This document shows, piece by piece, positions 43,363 to 51,765 of a DNA stretch of 64,000 bases. The translations under genes and the position numbers were made by a program. The DNA is from Prosthecobacter debontii (GTDB lineage: Bacteria; Verrucomicrobiota; Verrucomicrobiia; Verrucomicrobiales; Verrucomicrobiaceae), in assembly GCF_900167535.1 (NCBI RefSeq), contig NZ_FUYE01000002.1, forward strand, positions 372,001 to 436,000, in the 5' to 3' direction. How positions within the stretch are numbered: the first letter of the stretch is position 1; every line of letters starts with the position of its first letter. The notes under the pieces were generated by a model, which saw only the letters and a list, made by a program, of their open reading frames with translations, had not been told where the DNA came from and did not search any database.

Positions 43363-44346
43363 ATGATTCACGATCCTGCTCCGGACCACGGTGGGCCTGC
43401 CCTTTTGGGAGACTCAGGGAGACGCCGTTTCTCTTTTTCCAAGAAAAGCCAGGAGGGTGATGCCAATCGGATTGGCCTTTTGCCCACTGAAGGCTGGCGA
43501 AGAAGAAATCTCCAGTTTTTGGGTGAGATTTTACTCCCTACCCTGCTCTCTCCACGGAAGCCTGGCCGTTTGGTGCAGGGGGTGCCGCTGGTGCAATCCG
43601 AGGAAATCGGAGTGACTTGGCTCGGCCATGCTGGGTTTTACGTCCAGCTTTCCGGTGTCAATATCCTGGTGGACCCCAACTGGGCTCTCTGGCATGGCCC
43701 TATCAAAAGGCTTCGTCATCCCAGCGTCTGGGCCAGTGATTTACCCCCCATCGATCTTGTCTTGGTGACACACGCTCACTACGACCACCTTCACCTGCCG
43801 AGTCTGCGACGAGTCGCACGCGGTCAAACGATTGTGGTTCCTAAGGGAGTGGGGAACATCGTTAAAAAGGCGGGGTTTGGAAAAATTGTGGAATTGGAGA
43901 CTTGGCAAAAGACTTCTTTTCGAGACTTGGAGATCACCCTGACACCCGCGCGACATTGGGGTGCACGGATGATTCATGACACGCACCGCGGATTCGGAGG
44001 CTTCTTGATCACTTCATCCCAGCGGAGCGTTTTTCATTGCGGTGACAGCAGCATGTTTGACGGTTTTCAGGAGATCGGTAGACGGGCAGATATCGACCTC
44101 GCTTTGATGCCCATCGGAGCTTATTTGGCCCCCAGTGGCCGTCCTGTGCATATGAATCCTGAAGAAGCACTGGATGCCTTTGCCATGCTCGGTGCTCAGC
44201 AGATGATTCCGATGCATCACGATACCTTCCCACTCGGAGGAGAGCCTATCCATGAGCCGGCCGAACGATTAGCCCGCGCCGTCATCGAGCGTCAGATCGA
44301 AGATCGTGTCCGCATCCTCCATGAGGGAGAGTCTTCACTTTATTAG
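43363..44346 (+). CDS. RomA/UlaG/NAPE-PLD-like MBL-fold metallo-hydrolase
   Basis: 327-aa beta-lactamase-superfamily hydrolase. Motif TWLGHAGFYVQLSGVNILVD followed by DPNW, metal motif VTHAHYDHLHLPSL (HxHxDH), ARHWGAR (His), FHCGDSSMFDGF (Asp) and MIPMHHDTFPLG (His) match the RomA/NAPE-PLD-like branch. Those enzymes act on phosphodiesters or phospholipids, but the substrate here is unknown. The first ~70 residues are poorly conserved and the true start may lie downstream of 43363. Confidence 0.87.
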   Translation: MIHDPAPDHGGPALLGDSGRRRFSFSKKSQEGDANRIGLLPTEGWRRRNLQFLGEILLPTLLSPRKPGRLVQGVPLVQSEEIGVTWLGHAGFYVQLSGVNILVDPNWALWHGPIKRLRHPSVWASDLPPIDLVLVTHAHYDHLHLPSLRRVARGQTIVVPKGVGNIVKKAGFGKIVELETWQKTSFRDLEITLTPARHWGARMIHDTHRGFGGFLITSSQRSVFHCGDSSMFDGFQEIGRRADIDLALMPIGAYLAPSGRPVHMNPEEALDAFAMLGAQQMIPMHHDTFPLGGEPIHEPAERLARAVIERQIEDRVRILHEGESSLY

Positions 44347-44418
44347 TGCGGATGCGATCGTTTTCCCTGTTTGGCTGGGGCTTGAAGACGATGGTGAGTT
44401 AATGCATGATTCCTCTCT

Positions 44419-44937
44419 ATGACGCCCTGCCTCACGCTCATCGCCGCGATCTCGGCGGATGGCTTTATTTCCACAGGTAAGGGCGTCCCTTGGGATTTAC
44501 CCAAAGACCGGGAGCACTTTCGTGCTTACTGCCATGGAAAGTGGCTGTTGTTAGGCCGCAACACGTATGAAGAAATGCTCGGTTGGTTCTCCGACCATCA
44601 CCCCCTGATTCTCAGTCACAACGCTAAATTTCTTCCATTCATCGGGGAGAAGATTCAGACCGTGGAAGAAGCTTTACAACTTACCGCGCTGGCCCATCAG
44701 GGTGAACTCGTGGTGTGTGGAGGCGGGGGAGCCTTTCAAGCAGCCATGCCTGCCGCCGATCGATTGGTCATTACGCATGTCGATCATCTCCTCGGTGGCG
44801 GAGTGGCCTTTCCTGCTTTTAGCCAACAGGACTGGGAACCGGTCTCTCGAGAAACCCATGATCGGGACGACTTCCACGCTTACAGTTTCGCCATTGTGAC
44901 TTACCAACGTGTCCGTCACTATCGGGATGCTGCCTGA
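44419..44937 (+). CDS. Dihydrofolate reductase family protein
   Basis: 172-aa DHFR-fold protein: LIAAISADGFISTGKGVPWD with the W-D-L-P substrate segment, DREHFRAYCHGKWLLLGRNTYEEM (the GR-T-E pattern), VVCGGGGAFQAAMPAADRLVIT (the G-G-G nucleotide loop) and HVDHLLGGGVAFPAF. The overall layout fits NADPH-dependent reduction of dihydrofolate or a related pterin. No thyA is adjacent, so it may be a DHFR-like paralogue and not the housekeeping enzyme. Confidence 0.82.
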   Translation: MTPCLTLIAAISADGFISTGKGVPWDLPKDREHFRAYCHGKWLLLGRNTYEEMLGWFSDHHPLILSHNAKFLPFIGEKIQTVEEALQLTALAHQGELVVCGGGGAFQAAMPAADRLVITHVDHLLGGGVAFPAFSQQDWEPVSRETHDRDDFHAYSFAIVTYQRVRHYRDAA

Positions 44938-44957
44938 AGAATATCCAATTTGCCCTC

Positions 44958-45683
44958 ATGCCTCGATTGGCCATGAAACTGCCCTGTCTTCCTCTCATTC
45001 TCAGCGTTTGGCTGGTTGGGGTAGGGTTAGGTTTTGGACAAAATTTCCCCGCTGCCCCTAGCACGGGACTTCGTGATGATACCCGAGCGCTGCCTGAAAG
45101 CGCACGCCATCTTTTGATTTCAGAGATCTCTGCGGCACGCCAGGCTGTCGGTTGTGATATCTGGCTCTCGGCGAGCACCTTCCTACCTCCAGGGGAAGAT
45201 ATCCGTCGTTATGCGAAGGAGTTGCGTCAAAACTGGAGCCCTTCCCGAGATTCAGTCCTCTTAGCTTACGACCGCGCCAGCGACAGCCATGTCTTGTCAT
45301 TCTCACCCGGCCTTTGGCAGCGCTATCCCAGCGTGCAGATTGTGACGATCCTCCAGCAAATCAGTCGGCTGATGAATCAAAAAGACCGTCCCTTGGATAC
45401 GCGGCTCAACGCGAGTATGAAGGCGCTGCTGAGACATCTTCGCCTCCTGGAAAAGCAGCGGCAGCAATCAGCAACCCTTCTCCATCGGCAGGACTTCCGC
45501 CTCGGCCAAGTTTATAGCGTTGCCCTCGCGTGTGGAGCTTTAGCGCTGGCCCTCATGGCCATGATTCTCCGTCGCAAGGATGTGATCGCCGCTCACCAAC
45601 TCTTTTTTCCAAGAGCCCAGGTAGGCATTCGCTTCGGAGCTCCCCATGGCGGCGGAGTCACCACTGAAAAAAGCCTCTCTTGA
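44958..45683 (+). CDS. Exported TPM-domain-like membrane protein
   Basis: 241-aa protein: signal peptide (MKLPCLPLILSVWLVGVGLGFG; M6 at 44973 may be the true start), a TPM-like domain (LRDDTRALPESARHLLISEI, GCDIWLSAS, RDSVLLAYDR) and a C-terminal membrane segment (VYSVALACGALALALMAMIL) with a cytoplasmic tail. TPM domains occur in a photosystem II repair phosphatase and in many bacterial membrane proteins of unknown role. The match is moderate. It lies 20 bp behind the DHFR-family gene. Confidence 0.65.
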   Translation: MPRLAMKLPCLPLILSVWLVGVGLGFGQNFPAAPSTGLRDDTRALPESARHLLISEISAARQAVGCDIWLSASTFLPPGEDIRRYAKELRQNWSPSRDSVLLAYDRASDSHVLSFSPGLWQRYPSVQIVTILQQISRLMNQKDRPLDTRLNASMKALLRHLRLLEKQRQQSATLLHRQDFRLGQVYSVALACGALALALMAMILRRKDVIAAHQLFFPRAQVGIRFGAPHGGGVTTEKSLS

Positions 45684-45704
45684 GCGAAGAAAGGCGAGAA
45701 CCTT

Positions 45705-46001
45705 TCAATCCTCATCTTCGGCACTGTCACTCTGAGACGGCAGGGGAATACCGAGCTTTTCCAGCACTTTTTCCACACTCAGCACGTGCTTCAGGGGTAG
45801 TTTTTTCCGCTGATATTTCCGGAACAAAACATCATGGAGCTTCAGCCAAAGCTCAGGGGTAGACGGCAAGGGCCCCCACGCCTCCTGATCTGGGTGAGCG
45901 AGGCGAAAAGTCCACTCACGGGAGTTCCAATAGGCGCGGATGTATTGTTTCCGCCCATCTTCCAGCCGTTCATGCCACTCATGGATTTGGTTTTTGGTCA
46001 T
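45705..46001 (-). CDS. Hypothetical protein, 98 aa
   Basis: Short soluble protein rich in Trp, Lys and Leu (IHEWHERLEDGRKQYIRAYW, ELWLKLHDVLFRKYQRKKLP) ending in an acidic tail (SAEDED). No family recognised. It is supported by its codon structure, by filling the gap between two convergent or divergent genes, and by an ATG 33 bp from the divergent CPBP protease gene. It converges on the TPM-like gene. Confidence 0.6.
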   Translation of the reverse strand: MTKNQIHEWHERLEDGRKQYIRAYWNSREWTFRLAHPDQEAWGPLPSTPELWLKLHDVLFRKYQRKKLPLKHVLSVEKVLEKLGIPLPSQSDSAEDED

Positions 46002-46034
46002 TGAGAGCGCTCAGGATGCGCTAGTATCGCCACC

Positions 46035-47000
46035 ATGCAAGCTGCTGCCGCATCGCGCCCCCCATCCTCTGCTCTGCCGAAACTCGTTCTTTACCTCGCG
46101 AGTGTCATGCTGGGGGGGGCTCTCTTAGCACCACTCCTTTTTGATTTGGGGCAATGGACCAGGGGTTGGCTGGCGGATAGCAGCGGCGGGATTGGTGCCT
46201 GGCTGCTTTCAGAAATCAAGCGCGCCCACTTCACGCGCTACTTCAATCGTGCGGTTCTACTGTGCGCCATCGTTTTCATCTGGCCCTTTCTACGTTGGGT
46301 GAAAATAGATCGGAGCCTGTTGCCCGTCTGGAAGCCCCTCTCTGTAGGCTTCAAACAATGGACGATCGGTTTCCTTCTCGCTGCTGGGCTGCTCCTCGTT
46401 CTCGGCTTCATCTTCCTCCAAATGGGGGCCTATGGGCTGCGTCCCCGTCCCGGATGGTGGAAATTCAGTGAACCGATCACCGCTGCACTCGGAGCAGGCA
46501 TCATCGAAGAGTTTTTCTTTCGAGGCTTATTGCTCGGGCTGCTGCTACGAACCATGTCTAGCCGCAGCGCGTTGACGGCTTGCACGTTCGTGTTTGCCAC
46601 GGTGCATTTTCTCAAACCCCCAGAAGGATGGCAGATCACCGATGCTGAGGTGGATTGGACCAGTGGATTTGTCGTTCTTCGTCAAATTGCCGCAGGCTTC
46701 GGCGACGTGGATTTCCTTTTGGCAGAATTTGCCACGCTCTTTGCCGTCGGCTGGGTGCTCGCTGCCGTGCGTCTTCACACCGGTGCCTTATGGGCAGGAA
46801 TCGGTCTCCATGGAGGATGGATTTTTGGGCTGAAATATTTCAGTGCTCTCACGAGCTACCGAGATGGCTGGCTGCCCTGGATTGGCAACAACCTGAAAAT
46901 TGGTCTCATGCCTCTCATCGTGGTACTCATCACGGGCTGGCTGGCGGTGAAACTCCTGCCCACAAATCATTTGCACCCGACCGGCGCTGACCGAACATAG
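46035..47000 (+). CDS. CPBP-family intramembrane metalloprotease (CAAX prenyl protease-like)
   Basis: 321-aa polytopic membrane protein with about eight hydrophobic segments and the three ABI/CPBP motifs: AGIIEEFFFRGLLLG (EExxxR), FATVHFLKP (FxxxH) and WAGIGLHGGWIFG (H). In this family the Glu and His residues bind the catalytic zinc within the membrane. The substrate is unknown. tRNA-Leu begins 16 bp after its stop. Confidence 0.9.
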   Translation: MQAAAASRPPSSALPKLVLYLASVMLGGALLAPLLFDLGQWTRGWLADSSGGIGAWLLSEIKRAHFTRYFNRAVLLCAIVFIWPFLRWVKIDRSLLPVWKPLSVGFKQWTIGFLLAAGLLLVLGFIFLQMGAYGLRPRPGWWKFSEPITAALGAGIIEEFFFRGLLLGLLLRTMSSRSALTACTFVFATVHFLKPPEGWQITDAEVDWTSGFVVLRQIAAGFGDVDFLLAEFATLFAVGWVLAAVRLHTGALWAGIGLHGGWIFGLKYFSALTSYRDGWLPWIGNNLKIGLMPLIVVLITGWLAVKLLPTNHLHPTGADRT

Positions 47001-47016
47001 CAGTCCTCTCTCCTTT

Positions 47017-47101
47017 GCCGGAGTGGCGGAATTGGTAGACGCGCCAGACTTAGGATCTGGTTGGGAAACTAGTGCAGGTTCGAGTCCTGTCTCCGGCACC
47101 A
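47017..47101 (+). tRNA. tRNA-Leu (TAG)
   Basis: Class II tRNA: acceptor GCCGGAG/CTCCGGC, D-arm with TGGCGGAATTGGTAGACGC, anticodon stem CCAGA/TCTGG with loop CTTAGGA (anticodon TAG), a long variable arm (TTGGGAAACTAGT), T-arm GCAGGTTCGAGTCCTGT, discriminator A and encoded CCA. Confidence 0.96.
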
Positions 47102-47263
47102 TGATTGTCTCTTAAATGCAGGAGAGGAGGATGATGCGAAGGGCGCAGTTTCATGTTACATGATATGCCGCATCTCCCAATGGCTTTGATCCCTGTTCCG
47201 GCAAAAACACTTCCTGGATAGCAATGACCGAGGAAGCGTTGCAGGGTTAAAGACGACAATCCG

Positions 47264-48163
47264 TTAGACACCACAGGGGCGACGACGACGCAATATGGCG
47301 ATCACGCCGAGAGTAGCCAAGATTAGGCTGCTCGGCTCTGGCACGGGAGCGATGGAGAAATTGGACACTTCCATGATGAATTGCGGATCACTATCGGTAA
47401 GCCCTCCCAAGAGGCTGGCATTGGCCGCCGTCTCAGTTTCAAACCGGAAACCCAAATCTCCCAGACCTGCGGGTGCATAAAACTGGAACTCGACAGGTTC
47501 AGGGGAGCCTCCCAGTGATAACAGCCCCAAGAGATTTAATGTGAGATCGGAATTCACATTCTCAATCGGGGTACCACCATTCAATAGTGTGAAATTGGCG
47601 GTCTCGAATAGGCCTAGATTCAAGACGTCACTGCCAACAGTGACGTCAAAGGTCACGGAGTACAGTACCCCCTGACTTAAATTGAGATTCGATACCGTGG
47701 CGGTCGAACTCCAAGCCCCCGCAGCACTAGCCCCCGCAACGTCGCTTGTTAAGGTTGGAATCACTCCAAACAGATCCGTTCCGAGAACAGTGGCATCTAA
47801 TGATCGACCAAAAACCAAGGAGTCTCCAATTGTTGATGCATACGATGCGGCTTCAATATTAACGAGACCAAGAGTGCGGGTTTGAACTAAACCTGTCGCG
47901 GTGTGAGTCCATGTCACATCACCAGCACCAAGTGAAGACGAAGCAGAAGACCCTGTGACATTAACAACCACGTTGGAGGTCCCCCCCACAGGTGCGACAG
48001 TAAAGTCCGGATTAAAAAAGTCCGACGATGAAATCAGGCTTTGGGCCTGAAGCAGTGGAGCCGAGCTGACAGCAAGGAGTGTCGCAAGGCTGAGGAGGCG
48101 GGATCGGAAGCCAGCTCGAGTGGGTGGATGGATCGCATTCATAGAGAAGCTTTGGTTTTGCAT
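47264..48163 (-). CDS. PEP-CTERM sorted extracellular protein
   Basis: About 299-aa exported protein. After a signal peptide (SLLATLLAVSSAPLLQA-like region following a basic start) comes a Ser/Thr/Asn/Gly-rich beta-sandwich-like body of low charge. The end is a classic PEP-CTERM sorting signal: VPEPSSLILATLGVIAILRRRR. An exosortase, not present in this window, would cleave at the PEP motif. ATGs at 48175, 48163 and 48142 are all possible starts; 48142 gives the most typical signal peptide. The body matches no function I know. Confidence 0.88.
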   Translation of the reverse strand: MQNQSFSMNAIHPPTRAGFRSRLLSLATLLAVSSAPLLQAQSLISSSDFFNPDFTVAPVGGTSNVVVNVTGSSASSSLGAGDVTWTHTATGLVQTRTLGLVNIEAASYASTIGDSLVFGRSLDATVLGTDLFGVIPTLTSDVAGASAAGAWSSTATVSNLNLSQGVLYSVTFDVTVGSDVLNLGLFETANFTLLNGGTPIENVNSDLTLNLLGLLSLGGSPEPVEFQFYAPAGLGDLGFRFETETAANASLLGGLTDSDPQFIMEVSNFSIAPVPEPSSLILATLGVIAILRRRRPCGV

Positions 48164-48625
48164 AGTGGCTGTCATCACCACCACAAAACTATACCCCTAG
48201 ACCATAAATAGATAACACACTTATCTGTAATTAATTTGTTAAGAAGTATTTAACAGAAACAATTTCACCGTTGATCTTAAACGTAAAATTAGCTTCCTAT
48301 TTATATTTCTGTTATCACGCGTATTGCGTGATAAATTGCAATTTGCACGCGTAAAGCTTCTGTTTAAATATTTAAATTTTGACTTATTTAATCACCATCT
48401 AATCAGATTTTTTTGTATTACATAATATATATATCTTGGCTCATAAATTGCTGCCTTTAATGAATGCCCTGAATTGAGGGCGTATGGAAAAAATGATTTT
48501 TCCTCGTCAATGGTCTAAAAAGCGACCCTTCAAACTCCTTATGAAAAACAAAGACACCCATCACCGTTTAAGGTGACATCAGACCTTGAGTTGCTTATGA
48601 ATGGTGAACTACCCGTCCAGGGGTG
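48164..48625. other. AT-rich intergenic region upstream of the PEP-CTERM gene
   Basis: About 460 bp without a convincing gene, strongly AT-rich with poly-T/A tracts and TATATATAT around 48425. It carries a perfect palindrome (48312-48334) and a nearby repeated CACGCGTA. It must hold the minus-strand promoter of the PEP-CTERM gene. A 30-codon frame at 48484-48576 is not supported. Confidence 0.6.
48312..48334. promoter_or_regulatory. Perfect palindrome, candidate operator
   Basis: Inverted repeat with 9-bp arms TTATCACGC and GCGTGATAA around GTATT. The octamer CACGCGTA in its centre recurs at 48346-48353. It lies ~130 bp upstream of the PEP-CTERM gene, with no T-run and flanked by AT-rich DNA, more like a regulator binding site than a terminator. 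The binding protein is unknown. Confidence 0.5.
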
Positions 48626-48904
48626 TTAGAGCACTGCTTGGGCGATCTCAGACCAAAGGCTGTCGATTTCCTTGGGACCACAGGAAGGCTTTTTAGCCCT
48701 GCTGAACCAGTAGTCGGCATTCCATTGATCCCCCTCGATCACATGCAGAAGGGCATGAATCCACGAACCCATGGGGGTATGGATGTCCTGCGCAATATTG
48801 TGCGCTTCTTCCCAGCCATCGTGCTTCGCATACCATAGCGCTTCAGCCTCAGGGCTCAGGCCAGAGGGCAAGACGTTTGCGGCAGCGAGTTCGGCAGGGG
48901 TCAT
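48626..48904 (-). CDS. Conserved hypothetical protein, 92 aa (SEL1/TPR-like short helical family)
   Basis: Short helical protein beginning MTPAELAAANVLPSGLSPEA, then ALWYAKHDGWEEAHNIAQDI, TPMGSWIHALLHVIEGDQWN and ADYWFSRAKK. I recall this pattern (AL-YA-GDW--AH-IAQ, W-HA-LH--EGD--NA-YWY-RA) as a widespread uncharacterised family; the helix pairs look like degenerate TPR units. ATG 48904 is chosen because the open frame upstream runs through the terminator hairpin of the MFS gene. Confidence 0.75.
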   Translation of the reverse strand: MTPAELAAANVLPSGLSPEAEALWYAKHDGWEEAHNIAQDIHTPMGSWIHALLHVIEGDQWNADYWFSRAKKPSCGPKEIDSLWSEIAQAVL

Positions 48905-48944
48905 GCAGGCAGCATTCCAAGAAACGGACACCCCGCAAATGCAA

Positions 48945-48976
48945 AGAACCCAGACCTGCAAGCAAGTCTGGGTTCT
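48945..48976 (-). terminator. Probable terminator of the MFS transporter gene
   Basis: Eleven-bp perfect stem AGAACCCAGAC/GTCTGGGTTCT with a 10-nt loop, 25 bp after the MFS stop. The minus-strand T-run is short (TTTGCATTTGC); A6 precedes the hairpin, so it could work in both directions. Confidence 0.62.
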
Positions 48977-49001
48977 AAAAAACACGCACTTAATGTGAAG
49001 A

Positions 49002-50378
49002 TCAATCTTCCGGCATCGGACGCCCTTTTGTCTCAGGCATGAACATCAAGGCGATCAAGCCAATGACGAAGATGACGCTCATGTAGGAGCAGGCATTGCG
49101 GAAAGCCTCCAACTTGGCTTCAGGTGTGGTAGCGCCTGCTTTCAATGCCGCCTGCAAGCTCCCCAATGTGAAGGGGCCACTTGCGGCCACAAAACGTCCG
49201 ACATTGTAACAGAAGCTGGTGCCCGTGCTGCGCAGACTCGTCGGGAAAAGCTCAGGCAGATAGATGGCAAAACCTGCAAAGAGAGCCAACTGGCAGCCTC
49301 CCATGATTGCACTCATCCAGATATCTCCACGACCGTTGAAGAGCTGGAAATAGCCGACCGTGGACACCAAGGCAGCGACATAAGCCCAAGCGAAGGCTTT
49401 TTTGCGGCCCAGACTCTGTGCAAACTTAGTGAACAGCAGCATCCCAAAGAAAGCTCCAATATTCTGAACGATCGAGTTCACCCCAATCCAGAAGGTCTTT
49501 TCTCCAACAATCTTATCCGCCGCCACGCCTTTGGCTTCCAAAGAGCGCTGGATCACATCTCCCACCAATTCAGGGCTGAAGAATCCGATGCCCCAGAGAC
49601 CAATGACACCAGCGACGCACAAAAGCATCCCAAGCAGCGCATTCTTCCGCCAGCGGACATCCCCCAGAAGAGCCGAGTAAGAGCCAAACTTCACCCCAGC
49701 AGCCTTACCCGCTTCGCGAGCCCTGACCCATTTTTCAGGTTCTTTGAGGCGGATTTGGATGAAGACGCAAAGGAAGGCCGGCAGGGCACCGACCAGGAAC
49801 ATGTATTTCCAGGCTGTTCCAGGCTCGATGGCTTTTGAGCTTTCAAGAGAGCCCATGTACATGCTCACCAGTCCAGCCGTCACATTACCTACAGCCGAGA
49901 GTGCTTGTAGAGTCCCCAGTGCCCCCGTGCGAGAACGGTCAGGAAGGGTGTCCGCGACCAATGCCACCGCAAGGCCGAAAACACCGCCGACGCCAAGACC
50001 TGTCATAAAGCGGTAGGTGGCAAAATCCACCCATCCTTTCGAAAACGCCGACAAACCGGTGCATACGGAGTAAATTAGAACCGTCAGCGTCAGTGTTTTG
50101 GCACGGCCGATACGATCACCGACAGAACCGAAAATAAGTCCCCCAGTGGCCCAGCCTGCCACAAAGATGGAAGTCGCATAACCACCGTATTTGATCGCAT
50201 CCGATCCTTCAGGCAGCAGTGCCTTCATGGCAGAGTTACGCGCCAGCAGGAAAAGCTGCTGATCAAGGCAGTCAAAAAGCCATGCCAACGAGGCAACGAT
50301 GAAGACGAACCAATGATAGGAGGTCAGGTGTTTGTACCACGGGGCGTTGTCGTCAAGGGGGAGGGCAGATTGGCTCAT
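49002..50378 (-). CDS. Major facilitator superfamily transporter
   Basis: 458-aa transporter with 12 predicted membrane segments. Motif A of the sugar/acid-proton symporter branch is seen after TM2 (GSVGDRIGRAKTLTL), and the cytoplasmic RLKEPEKWVRAREAGKAAG loop follows TM6. It starts at MSQSALPLDD (50378); an upstream in-frame codon at 50402 is less likely. The ending GRPMPED and the ELFPTSLRSTGTSFCYNVGR motif of TM10-11 resemble the sugar porter/aromatic-acid symporter families. Substrate unknown. Confidence 0.88.
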   Translation of the reverse strand: MSQSALPLDDNAPWYKHLTSYHWFVFIVASLAWLFDCLDQQLFLLARNSAMKALLPEGSDAIKYGGYATSIFVAGWATGGLIFGSVGDRIGRAKTLTLTVLIYSVCTGLSAFSKGWVDFATYRFMTGLGVGGVFGLAVALVADTLPDRSRTGALGTLQALSAVGNVTAGLVSMYMGSLESSKAIEPGTAWKYMFLVGALPAFLCVFIQIRLKEPEKWVRAREAGKAAGVKFGSYSALLGDVRWRKNALLGMLLCVAGVIGLWGIGFFSPELVGDVIQRSLEAKGVAADKIVGEKTFWIGVNSIVQNIGAFFGMLLFTKFAQSLGRKKAFAWAYVAALVSTVGYFQLFNGRGDIWMSAIMGGCQLALFAGFAIYLPELFPTSLRSTGTSFCYNVGRFVAASGPFTLGSLQAALKAGATTPEAKLEAFRNACSYMSVIFVIGLIALMFMPETKGRPMPED

Positions 50379-50489
50379 GGGCGCGCAGGGTGAAACACGC
50401 ATACGGGCGTGGCAATCAGGAATTTTCTTTGCATGTGCATCCTGATGAACCCCGACTTTGGTCTGCGGATGATCCCTGACCGAAAAAAA

Positions 50490-50521
50490 CCCGCCTCGAA
50501 CGAAAAACCGTCAGAGGCGGG
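50490..50521 (-). terminator. Rho-independent terminator of hisC
   Basis: GC-rich 8-bp stem CCCGCCTC/GAGGCGGG with a 16-nt loop, followed on the minus strand by TTTTTTTCGG, 35 bp after the hisC stop. Confidence 0.78.
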
Positions 50522-50555
50522 AAATGCAGAAGGGACTTAGCCAAATACCCAGCTC

Positions 50556-51650
50556 TTATTTGCCCAACACCTTTTTCAATTCAGCGATGCACTTCTCATT
50601 CTGGGGCATCGTACCAATGGAAATGCGCACCCACTCAGGAAGCTTGTAGGCAGCCATGGCTCGCAGAATGATTCCACGCTCCATCATGGCTTTGAAGACG
50701 GCATTACCGTCCCCCACCTTGACCAAAACAAAGTTGGCGTAGCTCGGGATAAAATCCAAGCCCATCGCCGCGAATTGAGCCTGGAGATAGGCCCGGCCCT
50801 CATCGGTGATCGCCTTCGTTTTGTCTTGGTGGTCTTGGTCCAGCAAGCCCGCCAGAGCACCCGCCTGAGCGATGGCGTTGATGTTGAAAGGCTGGCGTGT
50901 GCGTTGAAGCACATCGATCAGCTCCTTGTTACCAATGCCGTAACCAACTCGCACTCCGGCCAGCCCTTGGATCTTAGAGAAGGTGCGGAGAACCACTACA
51001 TTACGCCCTTCGCGCACGTATTTAAGCGTGTTTGGGGGATTGTCGAGGAACTCATAATACGCCTCGTCAAACACCACCGTGACATGCGCAGGAACCTTAT
51101 CCATGAAGCGATCAATGGCTTCTTGTGAAACCAAGGTGCCGGTCGGGTTGTTGGGGTTGGCGATGAAAATTTCTTTTGTGCGAGGCGTCACCGCCGCAGC
51201 CATGGCGTCCAGATCGTGAACGTACCCAGGATCATCCACTTCGATGGTCTCGGCTCCGAAAACCTTGGCCATGAGCTTGTACACCAAGAAAGCATGCTTC
51301 GCGGTGATGATGTTGTCCCCGGGCTGGAGGAAAGCATGGCCGATGAACTCGATGATCTCATTGCTGCCACACCCGATGATGATGTTGCTCATCTCCAGGC
51401 CAAATTTCTCGGCCAAAGCCTGCCGAAGACGATAGGAAGCACCGTCGGGATAGATATTCACCTCCTTCACCGCAGCCTCCATGGCAGCAATCGCCTTGGG
51501 CGAGGGACCTAGCGGATTTTCGTTGGAAGCCATCTTGATGATTTCTTCCGGCTTCAATCCTAACTCCCGGGCCACATCCTCGATGGGCTTTCCTGGTTCA
51601 TAGGCGACGAGGTCTTTAAGCTGTGGATTGGCGTAATTCCAGATGGACAT
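50556..51650 (-). CDS. hisC: Histidinol-phosphate aminotransferase
   Basis: 364-aa fold-type I PLP aminotransferase. Family features: IIKMASNENPLGPSPKAI near the N-terminus, IYPDGASYRLRQALAEKFG, FIANPNNPTGT, VVFDEAYYEF, and the PLP-lysine motif RTFSKIQGLAGVRVGYGI. It transaminates imidazole-acetol phosphate in histidine synthesis; paralogues also act on phenylalanine/tyrosine. No other his genes are adjacent. ATG 51650 (MSIWNYANPQLK) is used; the long upstream extension lies antisense to the divergent NYN gene. Confidence 0.93.
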   Translation of the reverse strand: MSIWNYANPQLKDLVAYEPGKPIEDVARELGLKPEEIIKMASNENPLGPSPKAIAAMEAAVKEVNIYPDGASYRLRQALAEKFGLEMSNIIIGCGSNEIIEFIGHAFLQPGDNIITAKHAFLVYKLMAKVFGAETIEVDDPGYVHDLDAMAAAVTPRTKEIFIANPNNPTGTLVSQEAIDRFMDKVPAHVTVVFDEAYYEFLDNPPNTLKYVREGRNVVVLRTFSKIQGLAGVRVGYGIGNKELIDVLQRTRQPFNINAIAQAGALAGLLDQDHQDKTKAITDEGRAYLQAQFAAMGLDFIPSYANFVLVKVGDGNAVFKAMMERGIILRAMAAYKLPEWVRISIGTMPQNEKCIAELKKVLGK

Positions 51651-51765
51651 GGCTGTGCGGTCGGAAAAGGGGAGAAAATCCTTTCGTCTGGAAAGCCACC
51701 GCTGGCAAGTCTCCACTCGCCACGACGCAGCTTGACGTTTCACCCTGGCTCCTTGAGGCTTGGGC

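Noticed and set aside
48484..48576. 30-codon basic mini-frame in the AT-rich spacer
   Set aside because: Too short, no ribosome site or conserved partner visible; could not be told from chance.
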